Assembly (NCBI RefSeq): GCF_011764545.1
Contig: NZ_AP022870.1
Coordinates: forward strand, 6,578,001-6,642,000
Direction: 5' to 3'
Source of the DNA: Phytohabitans flavus
GTDB taxonomy: Bacteria > Actinomycetota > Actinomycetes > Mycobacteriales > Micromonosporaceae
DNA: 64,000 nucleotides
The translations under genes and the position numbers were made by a program. Each line of letters opens with the position of its first letter. The first letter of the stretch is position 1. Below, in pieces: positions 42,574 through 51,327 of the stretch. Under the pieces are notes generated by a model that was not told the DNA's origin, did no database searches, and saw only the letters and a list, made by a program, of their open reading frames with translations.

Positions 42574-44964
42574 ATGGCAGGCCAGGTACCGGTCGAGACG
42601 GAGTTCGCGCCCGCGGCAGCCCGGTGGCGCGACCCGAAGCTGCCACCGGCCGAGCGGGCCGAGGCGCTCCTGCCGTTCATGACGCTGGAGGAGAAGCTCG
42701 CCCAACTCGTGGGCGTCTGGGTGGGCGCCGATGCCGACGGCGGCGGGGTGGCTCCGCACCAGGCCGACATGGTGGACGGCGCGCCGTGGAGCGATCTGAT
42801 CCAGCACGGGCTCGGGCAGCTCACCCGCCCGTTCGGCACCGCACCGGTCGACCCGGTCCTGGGCGCCCGCTCGCTGGCGGTCTCCCAGGCGGAGATCGCG
42901 GCCGCGAGCCGCTTCGGCATCCCCGCGCAGGTGCACGAGGAGTGCCTGACCGGCTTCGCCACCTGGCGCGCGACCGCGTACCCGACGCCGCTCTGCTGGG
43001 GTGCCGCCTTCGACCCGGACCTTGTCGAGGAGATGGCCGGGCAGATCGGCCGGTCGATGCGTGCTGCCGGCGTGCACCAGGGGCTGGCACCGGTGCTGGA
43101 CGTGACCCGCGACTACCGCTGGGGCCGTACCGAGGAGACCATCGGCGAGGATCCGTACCTGGTCGGCACCGTCGGCTCCGCGTACGTGCGTGGGCTGGAA
43201 GGCGCCGGCATCGTCGCCACGCTCAAGCACTTCGCCGGCTACTCGGCGTCCCGCGGCGGCCGCAACCACGGGCCGGTCTCGATGGGGCGGCGAGAGCTGG
43301 CCGACGTGGTGTTGCCCCCGTTCGAGATGGCGCTGCGGCTCGGCGGTGCCCGCTCGGTGATGAACTCGTACGCCGAGGTCGACGGCGTCCCGGCCGCGGC
43401 CGACGTGGCCCTGCTGACCGGCCTGCTCCGCGAGGAGTGGGGCTTCACCGGCACGGTCGTCTCGGACTACTTCGCGGTGAAGTTCCTGCTGACCCTGCAA
43501 GCCGTCGCCGCCGACCCGGTGCACGCCGCCGCGCTCGCCCTGCGCGCCGGGATCGACGTCGAGCTGCCCACGGTGGACGCGTTCGGACCCGCACTCGTCG
43601 AGGCGGTGCGGTCCGGCGCGGTGGACGAGGGACTGATCGACCGGGCCGTGCGCCGCGTACTGGCGCAGAAGGCCGAGCTCGGCCTGCTCGACGAGGACTG
43701 GCAGCCACTGCCCGACGGTGTGGCGGAGCTGCGCTTCGACGACGAGGCGAGCCGCGACATCGCGCTGCGCCTGGCCCGCCAGTCGATCGTCCTGCTCCGC
43801 AACACCGGCGGTGTGCTCCCACTCGCGCCCGGCGCGCGGGTCGCGCTCGTCGGCCCGGTCGCCGACGACCCGCTCGCCATGCTCGGCTGCTACGCGTTTC
43901 CGACCCACGTCGGCGTGCGGCACCCGGACCACGAGGTCGGCGTGGAGATTCCGACGCTGCGGGCGGCCCTAGAAAGCCTGCTACCCGGGCTCGCGTACGT
44001 GCCGGGCTGCGCGATCACCGGCGACGACCGCACCGGCATCGACGGCGCCGCGGCGGTCGCGGCGGAAAGCGACGTCTGCGTGGTCGCCGTCGGTGACCGC
44101 GCCGGGCTATTCGGGCGGGGCACGTCGGGCGAGGGTTGCGACGCCGCCGACCTGCGCCTTCCGGGCGTCCAGACCGAGCTGGTACACGCGGTGCTGGCCA
44201 CCGGCACGCCCGTGGTCCTGGTGCTGCTCTCCGGCCGGCCGTACGCGCTCGGCGCCGAGTTCGACGGCGCCGCCGGCATCGTGCAGGCGTTCTTCCCCGG
44301 GCAGCGGGGCGCGGCGGCGCTCGCCGAGGTGCTCGCCGGCAGGGTCAACCCGTCCGGGCGGCTGCCGGTCAGCATCCCTCAGGACGCGGGTGGGCTGCCG
44401 ACCACGTACCTGGCGCCGCCGCTGGGCCGACGTACCCAGGTGTCCTCTGTGGACCCGACGCCGGCGTTCCCGTTCGGGCACGGCCTCAGCTACACGACGT
44501 TCGAGTGGTGCGACGCCGCCGGCGATGCCGAGTGGCCGGTCGACGGCGAGGCGAGCGTACGGCTGACGGTCCGCAACACCGGCTCGCGCGCCGGCACCGA
44601 GGTTGTCCAGCTCTACCTGCACGACCCGGTCGCCCAGGTCACCCGGCCGGTCGTCCGCCTCGTCGGGTACACCCGGGTGCCGCTTGGGCCGGGCGAGGCA
44701 GCGCGCGTGTCGTTCACCGTCCCCGCCGACGTCGCCGCCTTCACCGGCGTGCACGGCCGGCGCGTGGTCGAGCCCGGTGACGTGGAGCTCCGCTTCGCCC
44801 GGTCGGCCGGCGAGATGGTGGCCGCGGTGCCGCTGCGCCTTGTCGGAAGCGAGCGCGAGGTCGGCCATGAGCGCCGCTTCCAGGCCCTGGCGCGGGTCGA
44901 TCGCACCGCGCCGGTACCGCGGCAAGCCGTTCGGGAGGGACACGGCGGGGAGGGCGCTGCATGA
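42574..44964 (+). CDS. GH3 beta-glycosidase (beta-xylosidase/beta-glucosidase)
   Basis: A 796-residue family 3 glycoside hydrolase without a signal peptide, so it works on imported oligosaccharides in the cytoplasm. The TIM-barrel part holds KHFAGYSASRGGRNHGP and the nucleophile Asp298 in GTVVSDYFAVK. The second sandwich domain and a C-terminal fibronectin-III-like domain (GTEVVQLYLHDPVAQVTRPV) follow. GAAGGGG precedes the ATG. It overlaps the first permease gene (ATGA). Xylo-oligosaccharides are the likely substrate given GH67 and the esterase in the locus; glucosides are not excluded. Confidence 0.93.
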   Translation: MAGQVPVETEFAPAAARWRDPKLPPAERAEALLPFMTLEEKLAQLVGVWVGADADGGGVAPHQADMVDGAPWSDLIQHGLGQLTRPFGTAPVDPVLGARSLAVSQAEIAAASRFGIPAQVHEECLTGFATWRATAYPTPLCWGAAFDPDLVEEMAGQIGRSMRAAGVHQGLAPVLDVTRDYRWGRTEETIGEDPYLVGTVGSAYVRGLEGAGIVATLKHFAGYSASRGGRNHGPVSMGRRELADVVLPPFEMALRLGGARSVMNSYAEVDGVPAAADVALLTGLLREEWGFTGTVVSDYFAVKFLLTLQAVAADPVHAAALALRAGIDVELPTVDAFGPALVEAVRSGAVDEGLIDRAVRRVLAQKAELGLLDEDWQPLPDGVAELRFDDEASRDIALRLARQSIVLLRNTGGVLPLAPGARVALVGPVADDPLAMLGCYAFPTHVGVRHPDHEVGVEIPTLRAALESLLPGLAYVPGCAITGDDRTGIDGAAAVAAESDVCVVAVGDRAGLFGRGTSGEGCDAADLRLPGVQTELVHAVLATGTPVVLVLLSGRPYALGAEFDGAAGIVQAFFPGQRGAAALAEVLAGRVNPSGRLPVSIPQDAGGLPTTYLAPPLGRRTQVSSVDPTPAFPFGHGLSYTTFEWCDAAGDAEWPVDGEASVRLTVRNTGSRAGTEVVQLYLHDPVAQVTRPVVRLVGYTRVPLGPGEAARVSFTVPADVAAFTGVHGRRVVEPGDVELRFARSAGEMVAAVPLRLVGSEREVGHERRFQALARVDRTAPVPRQAVREGHGGEGAA

Positions 44965-45953
44965 GTACTCCGAAGATCCTCGATCCGCCTCCGACAACCT
45001 TGGCTGAACCGCCTCCGCCGCCTCCCGTGACTCGCAAGGTCCGCAAGGGCCGGCAGAGCTGGCGGCGGGCCATCCGCCGAGACTGGCAGCTCTACTCGCT
45101 GGCGATCCTCCCGCTGCTGTTCTTCGTGATTTTCCGGTACCTGCCGATGCTCGGAAACGTCATCGCGTTCCGGCGGTTTCGCCCGGGCGGCAGCATCTTC
45201 GGCGAGCGCTGGGTCGGCCTCCGCTACGTACGGATGTTCCTCAGCGATCCGACCTTCTGGGATGTGTTCACGAACACGCTGATCCTGGGCGGTCTGACCC
45301 TCCTCGTCTGCTTCCCGCTGCCGATCGTGCTGGCGCTGCTGCTCAACGAGGTACGGACCCGCTACCTCAAGCGCTTCGTCCAGTCGGTTTCCTACCTGCC
45401 GCACTTTCTGTCCATTGTGATCATCGCCGGAATGCTCATGCAGATGCTTTCCATCGACGGCGTGGTCAACCAGATCGTGAACGCGCTCGGCGGCGAACCC
45501 ACAGCGTTCCTTCAGAAGCCGGAGTGGTTCCGCACGATCTATGTCTCCTCCGAAGCGTGGCAGACCGTGGGTTGGGGCACGATCCTCTACCTCGCCGCAC
45601 TCACCACCATCGACAACGACCTGTACGAGGCGGCCCGGATCGACGGTGCGGGCCGCTGGCGGCAGACCTGGCACGTGACGCTGCCCGGTATCCGGCCGAC
45701 GATGATGACGCTGCTGATCCTCAACATCGGCACGTTCATGGCGGTCGGCTTCGAAAAGATCCTGCTGATCTACAACCCGCTCACGTATTCGACCGCGGAC
45801 GTGATCTCCACGTACGTGTTCCGCGTCGGCATCGTCTCCGGCAACCTCAGCTACGCGGCGGCGATCGGCCTCTTCGAGGCGTTGATCGGGCTGACGCTCG
45901 TGCTGTCGGCGAACTTCATTTCCCGTCGCACAGTGGGGACGAGCCTGTGGTGA
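44961..45953 (+). CDS. Carbohydrate ABC transporter permease (LplB-like)
   Basis: A 330-residue inner-membrane permease with a proline-rich cytoplasmic N-terminus, then six predicted helices. The ABC-contacting EAA loop reads YEAARIDGAGRWRQTWHVTLPGI. The opening (WRRAIRRDWQLYSLAILPLLFFVIF) resembles LplB/YtcQ-system permeases of complex polysaccharide uptake. It is coupled to GH3 upstream and to the second permease downstream. It pairs with the next gene to form the channel. No ATPase gene is in the operon. Confidence 0.94.
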   Translation: MSTPKILDPPPTTLAEPPPPPPVTRKVRKGRQSWRRAIRRDWQLYSLAILPLLFFVIFRYLPMLGNVIAFRRFRPGGSIFGERWVGLRYVRMFLSDPTFWDVFTNTLILGGLTLLVCFPLPIVLALLLNEVRTRYLKRFVQSVSYLPHFLSIVIIAGMLMQMLSIDGVVNQIVNALGGEPTAFLQKPEWFRTIYVSSEAWQTVGWGTILYLAALTTIDNDLYEAARIDGAGRWRQTWHVTLPGIRPTMMTLLILNIGTFMAVGFEKILLIYNPLTYSTADVISTYVFRVGIVSGNLSYAAAIGLFEALIGLTLVLSANFISRRTVGTSLW

Positions 45954-46867
45954 CCCTCGGCGCGCTCAAGCGGCCGACCCGGCGAAAGCGAGGGATCCGG
46001 CCCACTCGCGGCTACCGCGCCTTTCAGGTGGTCAACGCGATCATCCTGACCGGCGTCGTGGTCGTGACGCTCTACCCGTTCCTGAACATCGTGGCCCGCT
46101 CGCTGAGCGACCAGGCCAGCATCATCTCCGGTGAGGTGAATCTCCTCCCGAAGGGGTTCAACCTCACCTCGTACGAGCACGTGATGTCCGACCCCATGTT
46201 CTGGAGGAACTACCGCAACACCGTCTACTACACGTTTGTCGCCACCTGCGTCGCCCTCATCCTCACCACCACCTACGCATACGTCCTGTCCAAGAAACAC
46301 CTCAAGGGCCGGACGTTCCTGGTCGCCGTCGCGGTCTTCACGATGTTCTTCAACGGCGGCCTGATTCCCAACTACGTCCTGGTCACCAGCCTCGGCCTGA
46401 AGAACTCCGTCTGGGCCATCGCCCTGCCGAACGCCATCAGCGTCTTCAACCTTCTCGTCATGAAGGCGTTCTTCGAGAGCCTGCCGGTCGAGTTGGAGGA
46501 GGCGGGGGCCGTCGACGGCCTCAGCACGTACGGGATTCTGCTCCGGATCGTGCTGCCGCTGTCCAAAGCGATCGTCGCGACGATGGTGCTTTTCTATGCG
46601 GTCTCCTTCTGGAACTCCTGGTTCGCCGCGTTCCTCTACATGGACAAACAGGAGCTCTTCCCGGTCACCGTCTACCTGAGAAACCTCATCGCGGGATCGA
46701 CCGGTGCCGAATTCGCCGGTGCGATCGCGGAGACGGACGAAGCGCAGGTCGGCGCCACCATCAAGGCCGTGACCATCGTGCTCACCACCCTGCCGATCCT
46801 GACGGTCTATCCCTTCATCCAGCGGTACTTCGTCTCCGGCATCATGCTCGGCGCCGTGAAGGGTTAG
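45950..46867 (+). CDS. Carbohydrate ABC transporter permease (YtcP-like)
   Basis: The second permease, 305 residues from a GTG at 45950 that overlaps the stop of the first. It has six helices (VVNAIILTGVVVVTLYPFLN first) and the EAA loop LEEAGAVDGLSTYGILLRIVLPL. It ends YFVSGIMLGAVKG, typical of the YtcP/LplC group. It forms the heterodimeric pore with the preceding permease. A multitask ATPase of the MsiK/MsmK type elsewhere in the genome probably energises it. Confidence 0.94.
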   Translation: MTLGALKRPTRRKRGIRPTRGYRAFQVVNAIILTGVVVVTLYPFLNIVARSLSDQASIISGEVNLLPKGFNLTSYEHVMSDPMFWRNYRNTVYYTFVATCVALILTTTYAYVLSKKHLKGRTFLVAVAVFTMFFNGGLIPNYVLVTSLGLKNSVWAIALPNAISVFNLLVMKAFFESLPVELEEAGAVDGLSTYGILLRIVLPLSKAIVATMVLFYAVSFWNSWFAAFLYMDKQELFPVTVYLRNLIAGSTGAEFAGAIAETDEAQVGATIKAVTIVLTTLPILTVYPFIQRYFVSGIMLGAVKG

Positions 46868-46911
46868 CCGTCCTGCCACCGAAGTATTGATTTCCTAGAA
46901 AGGACGGTGTG

Positions 46912-48555
46912 ATGTTCGTACAATCCCGGCGTCGCGCTGCGGCCGTCGCGGCCGGCGCGCTCGCTCTCACGCTGGGGCTAGCGGCCTGCGGTGACGACAG
47001 TGATCCCAGCGAGGAGGTCTCCGCCAACCGCGCCGGCGCCATGGAGGACTACAAGGTCGGCGACCAGTTCAAGGCGACCGAGCAGGTCTCGTTCTCGATG
47101 CTCTACAACAACCACCCGAACTACCCGCTCAAGAACGACTGGCTCTTCTGGCAGGAGCTGACCAAGCGGACGAACGTGAAGCTGGAGCCGTCCGCGGTAC
47201 CGCTGAGCGACTATGAGCAGAAGCGCAGCGTGCTCATCAGCGCGGGCGATGCCCCACTCATCATCCCGAAGACGTACCCCAACCAGGAGGACGCGTTCGT
47301 CTCCTCCGGCGCGATCCTCCCGGTAAGCGACTACATCGACCTGATGCCCAACTACAAGGACAAGGTCGCGAAGTGGAACCTTGGGCCGGAGATCAACACG
47401 CTCCGGCAGGCGGACGGCAAGTACTACCTGCTTCCGGGCCTGCACGAGAAGCCGTGGCAGGAGTACTCCCTCGTCGTCCGCACCGACATCCTCCAGGAGC
47501 TCGGCCTTCAGGAGCCGAAGACCTGGGACGAGGTCTACACGATGCTCAAGGCGATGAAGGCGAAGTACCCGGCCATCTACCCGTTCACCGACCGGTACAG
47601 CCAGCCCAAGCCGACCGGCAACCTGTGGAACATCCTCGGGGCGTCCTTCGGCGCGCCGGGCGGCTGGGGCTTCCAGCACGCCATCTGGGACGCCGCCGCC
47701 GGCAAGTACGTCTACACGGCGGCGAGCCCGCAGTGGAAGGCGTGGGTCGAGTTCCTCAACAAGCTCGTGTCGGAGAAGCTGCTCGACCCGGAGAGCTTCA
47801 CCCAGACCGACGACCAGGCGCGGTCGAAGCTCGCCACCAGTAAGTCGTTCGTGATCACCGGCAACGCGCAGGGACTCGTCAACGACTACCGTCCGGACCT
47901 GGCGAAGAACCCGGCGGCGAAGCTCAAGAAGATCCCGCTGCCGATCGGGCCGGCCGGCGAGGTGAACCCCCAGTCGCGCATGGAAAACGGCGTCATGATT
48001 TCGTCGAAGGCCAAGGACAACAAGAACTTCGTGGCCATGATGCAGTTCATCGACTGGCTGTTCTACTCGGACGCCGGCCAGGAGTTCGCCCGGTGGGGCG
48101 TCGAGGGCACCACGTTCGTCAAGGGAGCCTCCGGCAAGCTGGAACTCGCCCCGGACGTCAACGTGATCGGCCTGCGCCCCAACGCGCCGAAGCACCTGCA
48201 GAAGGACTTCGGCTTCTACAACGGCATCTTCGCGTACGGCGGTAAGCCCGAGCTCGTGCAGTCGTTCTTCTCGCCGGAGGAGCAGGAGTACCAGGCGATC
48301 GTCGGTGCCCGCCAGCCGGCACCGTGGGTGGTGCCCCCGCCGGCGCCGTTCAACGACGAGGAGCGCGAGCAGGCGACGCTCTGGGAGACCACGCTGCGCG
48401 ACTACGTCGACCAGCAGACCCTGCGGTTCATCCTCGGGCAGCGGCCGCTCGGCGAGTGGGACGCGTACGTGAACGAGCTGAAGACCAAGAACATGGACAA
48501 GTACATGGAACTCCAGCAGAAAGCGTACGACCGGTACAAGAAGGAACACGGCTGA
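46912..48555 (+). CDS. ABC transporter substrate-binding lipoprotein (LplA-like)
   Basis: A 547-residue extracellular solute-binding protein anchored by lipid. The signal peptide has a twin basic start (QSRRRAAAVAAGALALTLG) and a lipobox LAAC with Cys26 from the ATG at 46912. AAAGGA lies seven bases upstream, so this ATG was preferred to the adjacent GTG. The large mature size and the NPxY-free LplA pattern suit oligosaccharide binding. It captures xylan-type oligomers for the two permeases. A strong hairpin follows, which would leave it the most abundant product. Confidence 0.93.
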   Translation: MFVQSRRRAAAVAAGALALTLGLAACGDDSDPSEEVSANRAGAMEDYKVGDQFKATEQVSFSMLYNNHPNYPLKNDWLFWQELTKRTNVKLEPSAVPLSDYEQKRSVLISAGDAPLIIPKTYPNQEDAFVSSGAILPVSDYIDLMPNYKDKVAKWNLGPEINTLRQADGKYYLLPGLHEKPWQEYSLVVRTDILQELGLQEPKTWDEVYTMLKAMKAKYPAIYPFTDRYSQPKPTGNLWNILGASFGAPGGWGFQHAIWDAAAGKYVYTAASPQWKAWVEFLNKLVSEKLLDPESFTQTDDQARSKLATSKSFVITGNAQGLVNDYRPDLAKNPAAKLKKIPLPIGPAGEVNPQSRMENGVMISSKAKDNKNFVAMMQFIDWLFYSDAGQEFARWGVEGTTFVKGASGKLELAPDVNVIGLRPNAPKHLQKDFGFYNGIFAYGGKPELVQSFFSPEEQEYQAIVGARQPAPWVVPPPAPFNDEEREQATLWETTLRDYVDQQTLRFILGQRPLGEWDAYVNELKTKNMDKYMELQQKAYDRYKKEHG

Positions 48556-48565
48556 TGGGGAGGGT

Positions 48566-48595
48566 CCGGCCGCGCTCATCGACGAGCGCGGCCGG
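48566..48595. terminator. Intra-operon hairpin after the binding protein gene
   Basis: A perfect 12-base stem, CCGGCCGCGCTC / GAGCGCGGCCGG, with a six-base loop lies ten bases after the binding-protein stop and before the DUF624 gene. Such hairpins partly end transcription or stabilise the 3' end, raising the binding protein over downstream products. Confidence 0.75.
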
Positions 48596-48619
48596 GCCGC
48601 ACCGCGAGGAGGACGGACG

Positions 48620-49309
48620 ATGAGTACGGCAGCCGCGCGTGAGCGCCACTTCGGCAACGGACCCCTGTCCCAGGGCGCGGCCCTGGTCTACACGCTGCTT
48701 GTCGTCGAGCTCCTGGTCCTGCTCACGTCGCTGCCCGGCCTCGTGCCGCTCGTACTGCTCAGTGCCGACAGCAGCAACATCCCGCTCGCCGCCGCGTGCG
48801 CGCTCCCGATCGGCCCGGCGCTCTCCGCCGCCCTCTACGCCCTGCGGCACCGCAGCAGCGACCTCACCGACCTCCATCCGGCGGCGGCGTTCTGGCGCGG
48901 GTACCGGCTCAACTTCCTGGGCAGCCTGAAGATCTGGCTGCCCGGCCTGGCGTGGCTGGCCATCATCGGGCTCAACCTCGCCAACTTCGGCGCCGCGGAC
49001 GTACCCGGATGGTGGGCGGCGCTGCTCGTCGCGATCGCGATCGCGGTGGCCCTGTGGCTGGGCAACGCCCTGGTGATCACCTCGCTCTTCTCCTTCCGGA
49101 CCGTCGACATCGCCCGTCTGGCGCTGCTCTTCCTCAGCCGCGCGCCGGGCGTGACGCTGGGCAACGCCTGCCTCGTGGTGCTGGCGGGCCTGCTGACCGC
49201 GGTCACCTCCGAGGCGGTACTGATCCTGCTGGGCTCGGTGTTCGCACTCGTCCTGCTGCTCACCTCCCGCCGGATGACCACCGCGATCGAGAAGGAGTTC
49301 ACGGCATGA
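48620..49309 (+). CDS. DUF624 (YesL-like) membrane protein
   Basis: A 229-residue membrane protein of the YesL/DUF624 family with about five hydrophobic segments. It shows the typical family start (FGNGPLSQGAALVYTLLVVELLVL) and an FWRGYRLNFLGSLKIWLP segment. The family is regularly found beside LplA-type oligosaccharide transporters but its role is unknown. It overlaps the GH42 gene by four bases and is in the operon downstream of the internal hairpin. Confidence 0.88.
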   Translation: MSTAAARERHFGNGPLSQGAALVYTLLVVELLVLLTSLPGLVPLVLLSADSSNIPLAAACALPIGPALSAALYALRHRSSDLTDLHPAAAFWRGYRLNFLGSLKIWLPGLAWLAIIGLNLANFGAADVPGWWAALLVAIAIAVALWLGNALVITSLFSFRTVDIARLALLFLSRAPGVTLGNACLVVLAGLLTAVTSEAVLILLGSVFALVLLLTSRRMTTAIEKEFTA

Positions 49310-51327
49310 GCGCCCTTCCGCCGACATCCAAGGTGCCGTACGGCGGGGACTACAACCCCGAGCAGTGGCCCGAGGACGTGTGGAAGCAGGACCATCTGCT
49401 CTTCGACGCCGCCCGAATCGACACCGTCACGCTCGGCGTCTTCACCTGGGCGCAGACCCAGCCCGCCCCGGACGTTTACGACTTCACGACACTGGACCGG
49501 ATCGTCGAGCGGGCGGCCGCCGAGGGGCGCCAGGTCTGCCTCGCCACCGGCACCGGCGCGCTGCCGCCCTGGCTGGCGAAGGCGCACCCGGAGGTCAACC
49601 GCACCGACTTCGAGGGGCGGCGCCACCGGTACGGCCAGCGGCACAACGCCTGCCCCAGCTCCCCGGTCTTCCGCCGCCTCTCCGCCGAGATGGCGCGCCG
49701 CATCGCACAGCGGTTCGCCGGAAACCCGGCGGTCATCGCCTGGCACGTCGGCAACGAGTACGGCGGCGCCTGCTACTGCGACCTCTGCGCGGCCGCCTTC
49801 CGCGGCTGGCTGCGCGACCGCTACTCCACTTTGGACCGGCTGAACGCGGCGTGGAACACGACGTTCTGGTCGCACACCTTCACCGACTGGGACGAGATCG
49901 AGCCACCCTCGGCGCTGACCGAGCACTGGCGCGGGCCGGACCACACCGCGTTCCAAGGCATCACCCTCGACTACCTGCGGTTCATGTCCGACGCCATGCT
50001 CACCAACTTCCAGGACGAGAAGCGGGCGATCCGCGAGTCCGACCCGGACACCCCGGTCACCACAAACTTCATGGGCATGTACCGGCCGATCGACTACCAC
50101 CGCTGGGCGCCGCACCTCGACTTCGCCTCGTGGGACAACTACCCGCCGGACGACACCTCGCAGGCACGCATGGCGCTCACCCACGACCTGATGCGCGGGC
50201 TCAAGGACGGCCAGCCGTTCTGGCTGATGGAGCAGACGCCGAGCTTCACCGCGTCCCGCGACGTCAACCCGCTCAAGCGGCCCGGGCTGATGCGGCTGTG
50301 GAGCTGGCAGGCGGTGGCGCACGGGGCGGACGCGGTGCTGTTCTTCCAGATGCGCGCCTCCCGGGGCGCCTGCGAGAAGTACCACGGCGCGGTCATCGGC
50401 CACGCTGGCCGCTCGGACACCCGGGTCTTCCGGGAGGTCGCCGACCTCGGCGCCGAGCTGGAGCGGCTGGGCGGCATCACGCTCGGCGCGCGTACGCCCG
50501 CCCGGGTCGCGCTGCTCTTCGACTGGGACAGCTGGTGGGCGCTGGAGATCTCGGACGGCCCGTCCCGCCTCGTCCGGTACCAGCAGGTGCTGCTCGCGTA
50601 CCACCGGGCGCTGTGGGACTCCGGTACCGACGTCGACGTGGTGCCGGTGACCGCCGACCTGTCCCGGTACGACGTGGTGATCGCCCCGGCGCTGCACATG
50701 GTCAAGGGCGACCTCGCGGAGCGGCTGGAGCAGGTGGCGTGCCGCGGCGGGTCGGTGGTGACCACGTTCCTGTCCGGGCGGGTGGACGAGGACGACAACG
50801 CGTTCCTGATGGATGTGCCCGGCCCGCTGGGCCCGCTGATGGGGATCCGGGTCGACGAGTGGGACGCACGCGGCCCGAAGTTGGTCAACCCGGTGCACTT
50901 CGACAACGGCCCGGTGGTCGACGCGCGGCTCCTCTTCGAGCTGGTGATCCCGCAGGGCGCGGACGTCGTCGGCAGCTACCGGGAGGACTTCTACGCCGGC
51001 ACCGCGGCGGTGACCCGCAACGTCTTCGGCGCCGGCTACGGGTGGTACGTGGGCGCCGGGCTGGACCAGGCCGGGGTCTCCTGGGTGATCCGGCAGGTGC
51101 TCGACTGGCACAACCTGAGCGGCCCGTACCCGGACGTGCCCGACGTGGAGACCGCGGTCCGGGTCACCCGCGACGGTACCCATCTGCTCTTCCTGCTCAA
51201 CCACAACGCCGAACCGGTCGAGCTGGTGGCTCGGGCGGGCGGCGTCGACCTGCTCACCGACCAACGCGTCCGCATCGGACAGATCATCCGGCTGGACGCG
51301 CGCGGGGTGATGGTGCTCCGTCAGTAG
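49306..51327 (+). CDS. GH42 beta-galactosidase
   Basis: A 673-residue family 42 glycoside hydrolase, cytoplasmic. It has the VPYGGDYNPEQWPEDVW start, the acid/base Glu151 in WHVGNEYGG, a nearby zinc-type cysteine cluster (CYCDLCAAAF, with an earlier Cys in NACPSS), and the nucleophile Glu309 in WLMEQTPS. A C-terminal domain A/B ends LLFLLNHNAEPVELVA. It could remove beta-galactosyl or alpha-L-arabinopyranosyl side groups from imported xylan oligomers. It ends by overlapping the convergent GH67 gene by seven bases. Confidence 0.94.
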   Translation: MSALPPTSKVPYGGDYNPEQWPEDVWKQDHLLFDAARIDTVTLGVFTWAQTQPAPDVYDFTTLDRIVERAAAEGRQVCLATGTGALPPWLAKAHPEVNRTDFEGRRHRYGQRHNACPSSPVFRRLSAEMARRIAQRFAGNPAVIAWHVGNEYGGACYCDLCAAAFRGWLRDRYSTLDRLNAAWNTTFWSHTFTDWDEIEPPSALTEHWRGPDHTAFQGITLDYLRFMSDAMLTNFQDEKRAIRESDPDTPVTTNFMGMYRPIDYHRWAPHLDFASWDNYPPDDTSQARMALTHDLMRGLKDGQPFWLMEQTPSFTASRDVNPLKRPGLMRLWSWQAVAHGADAVLFFQMRASRGACEKYHGAVIGHAGRSDTRVFREVADLGAELERLGGITLGARTPARVALLFDWDSWWALEISDGPSRLVRYQQVLLAYHRALWDSGTDVDVVPVTADLSRYDVVIAPALHMVKGDLAERLEQVACRGGSVVTTFLSGRVDEDDNAFLMDVPGPLGPLMGIRVDEWDARGPKLVNPVHFDNGPVVDARLLFELVIPQGADVVGSYREDFYAGTAAVTRNVFGAGYGWYVGAGLDQAGVSWVIRQVLDWHNLSGPYPDVPDVETAVRVTRDGTHLLFLLNHNAEPVELVARAGGVDLLTDQRVRIGQIIRLDARGVMVLRQ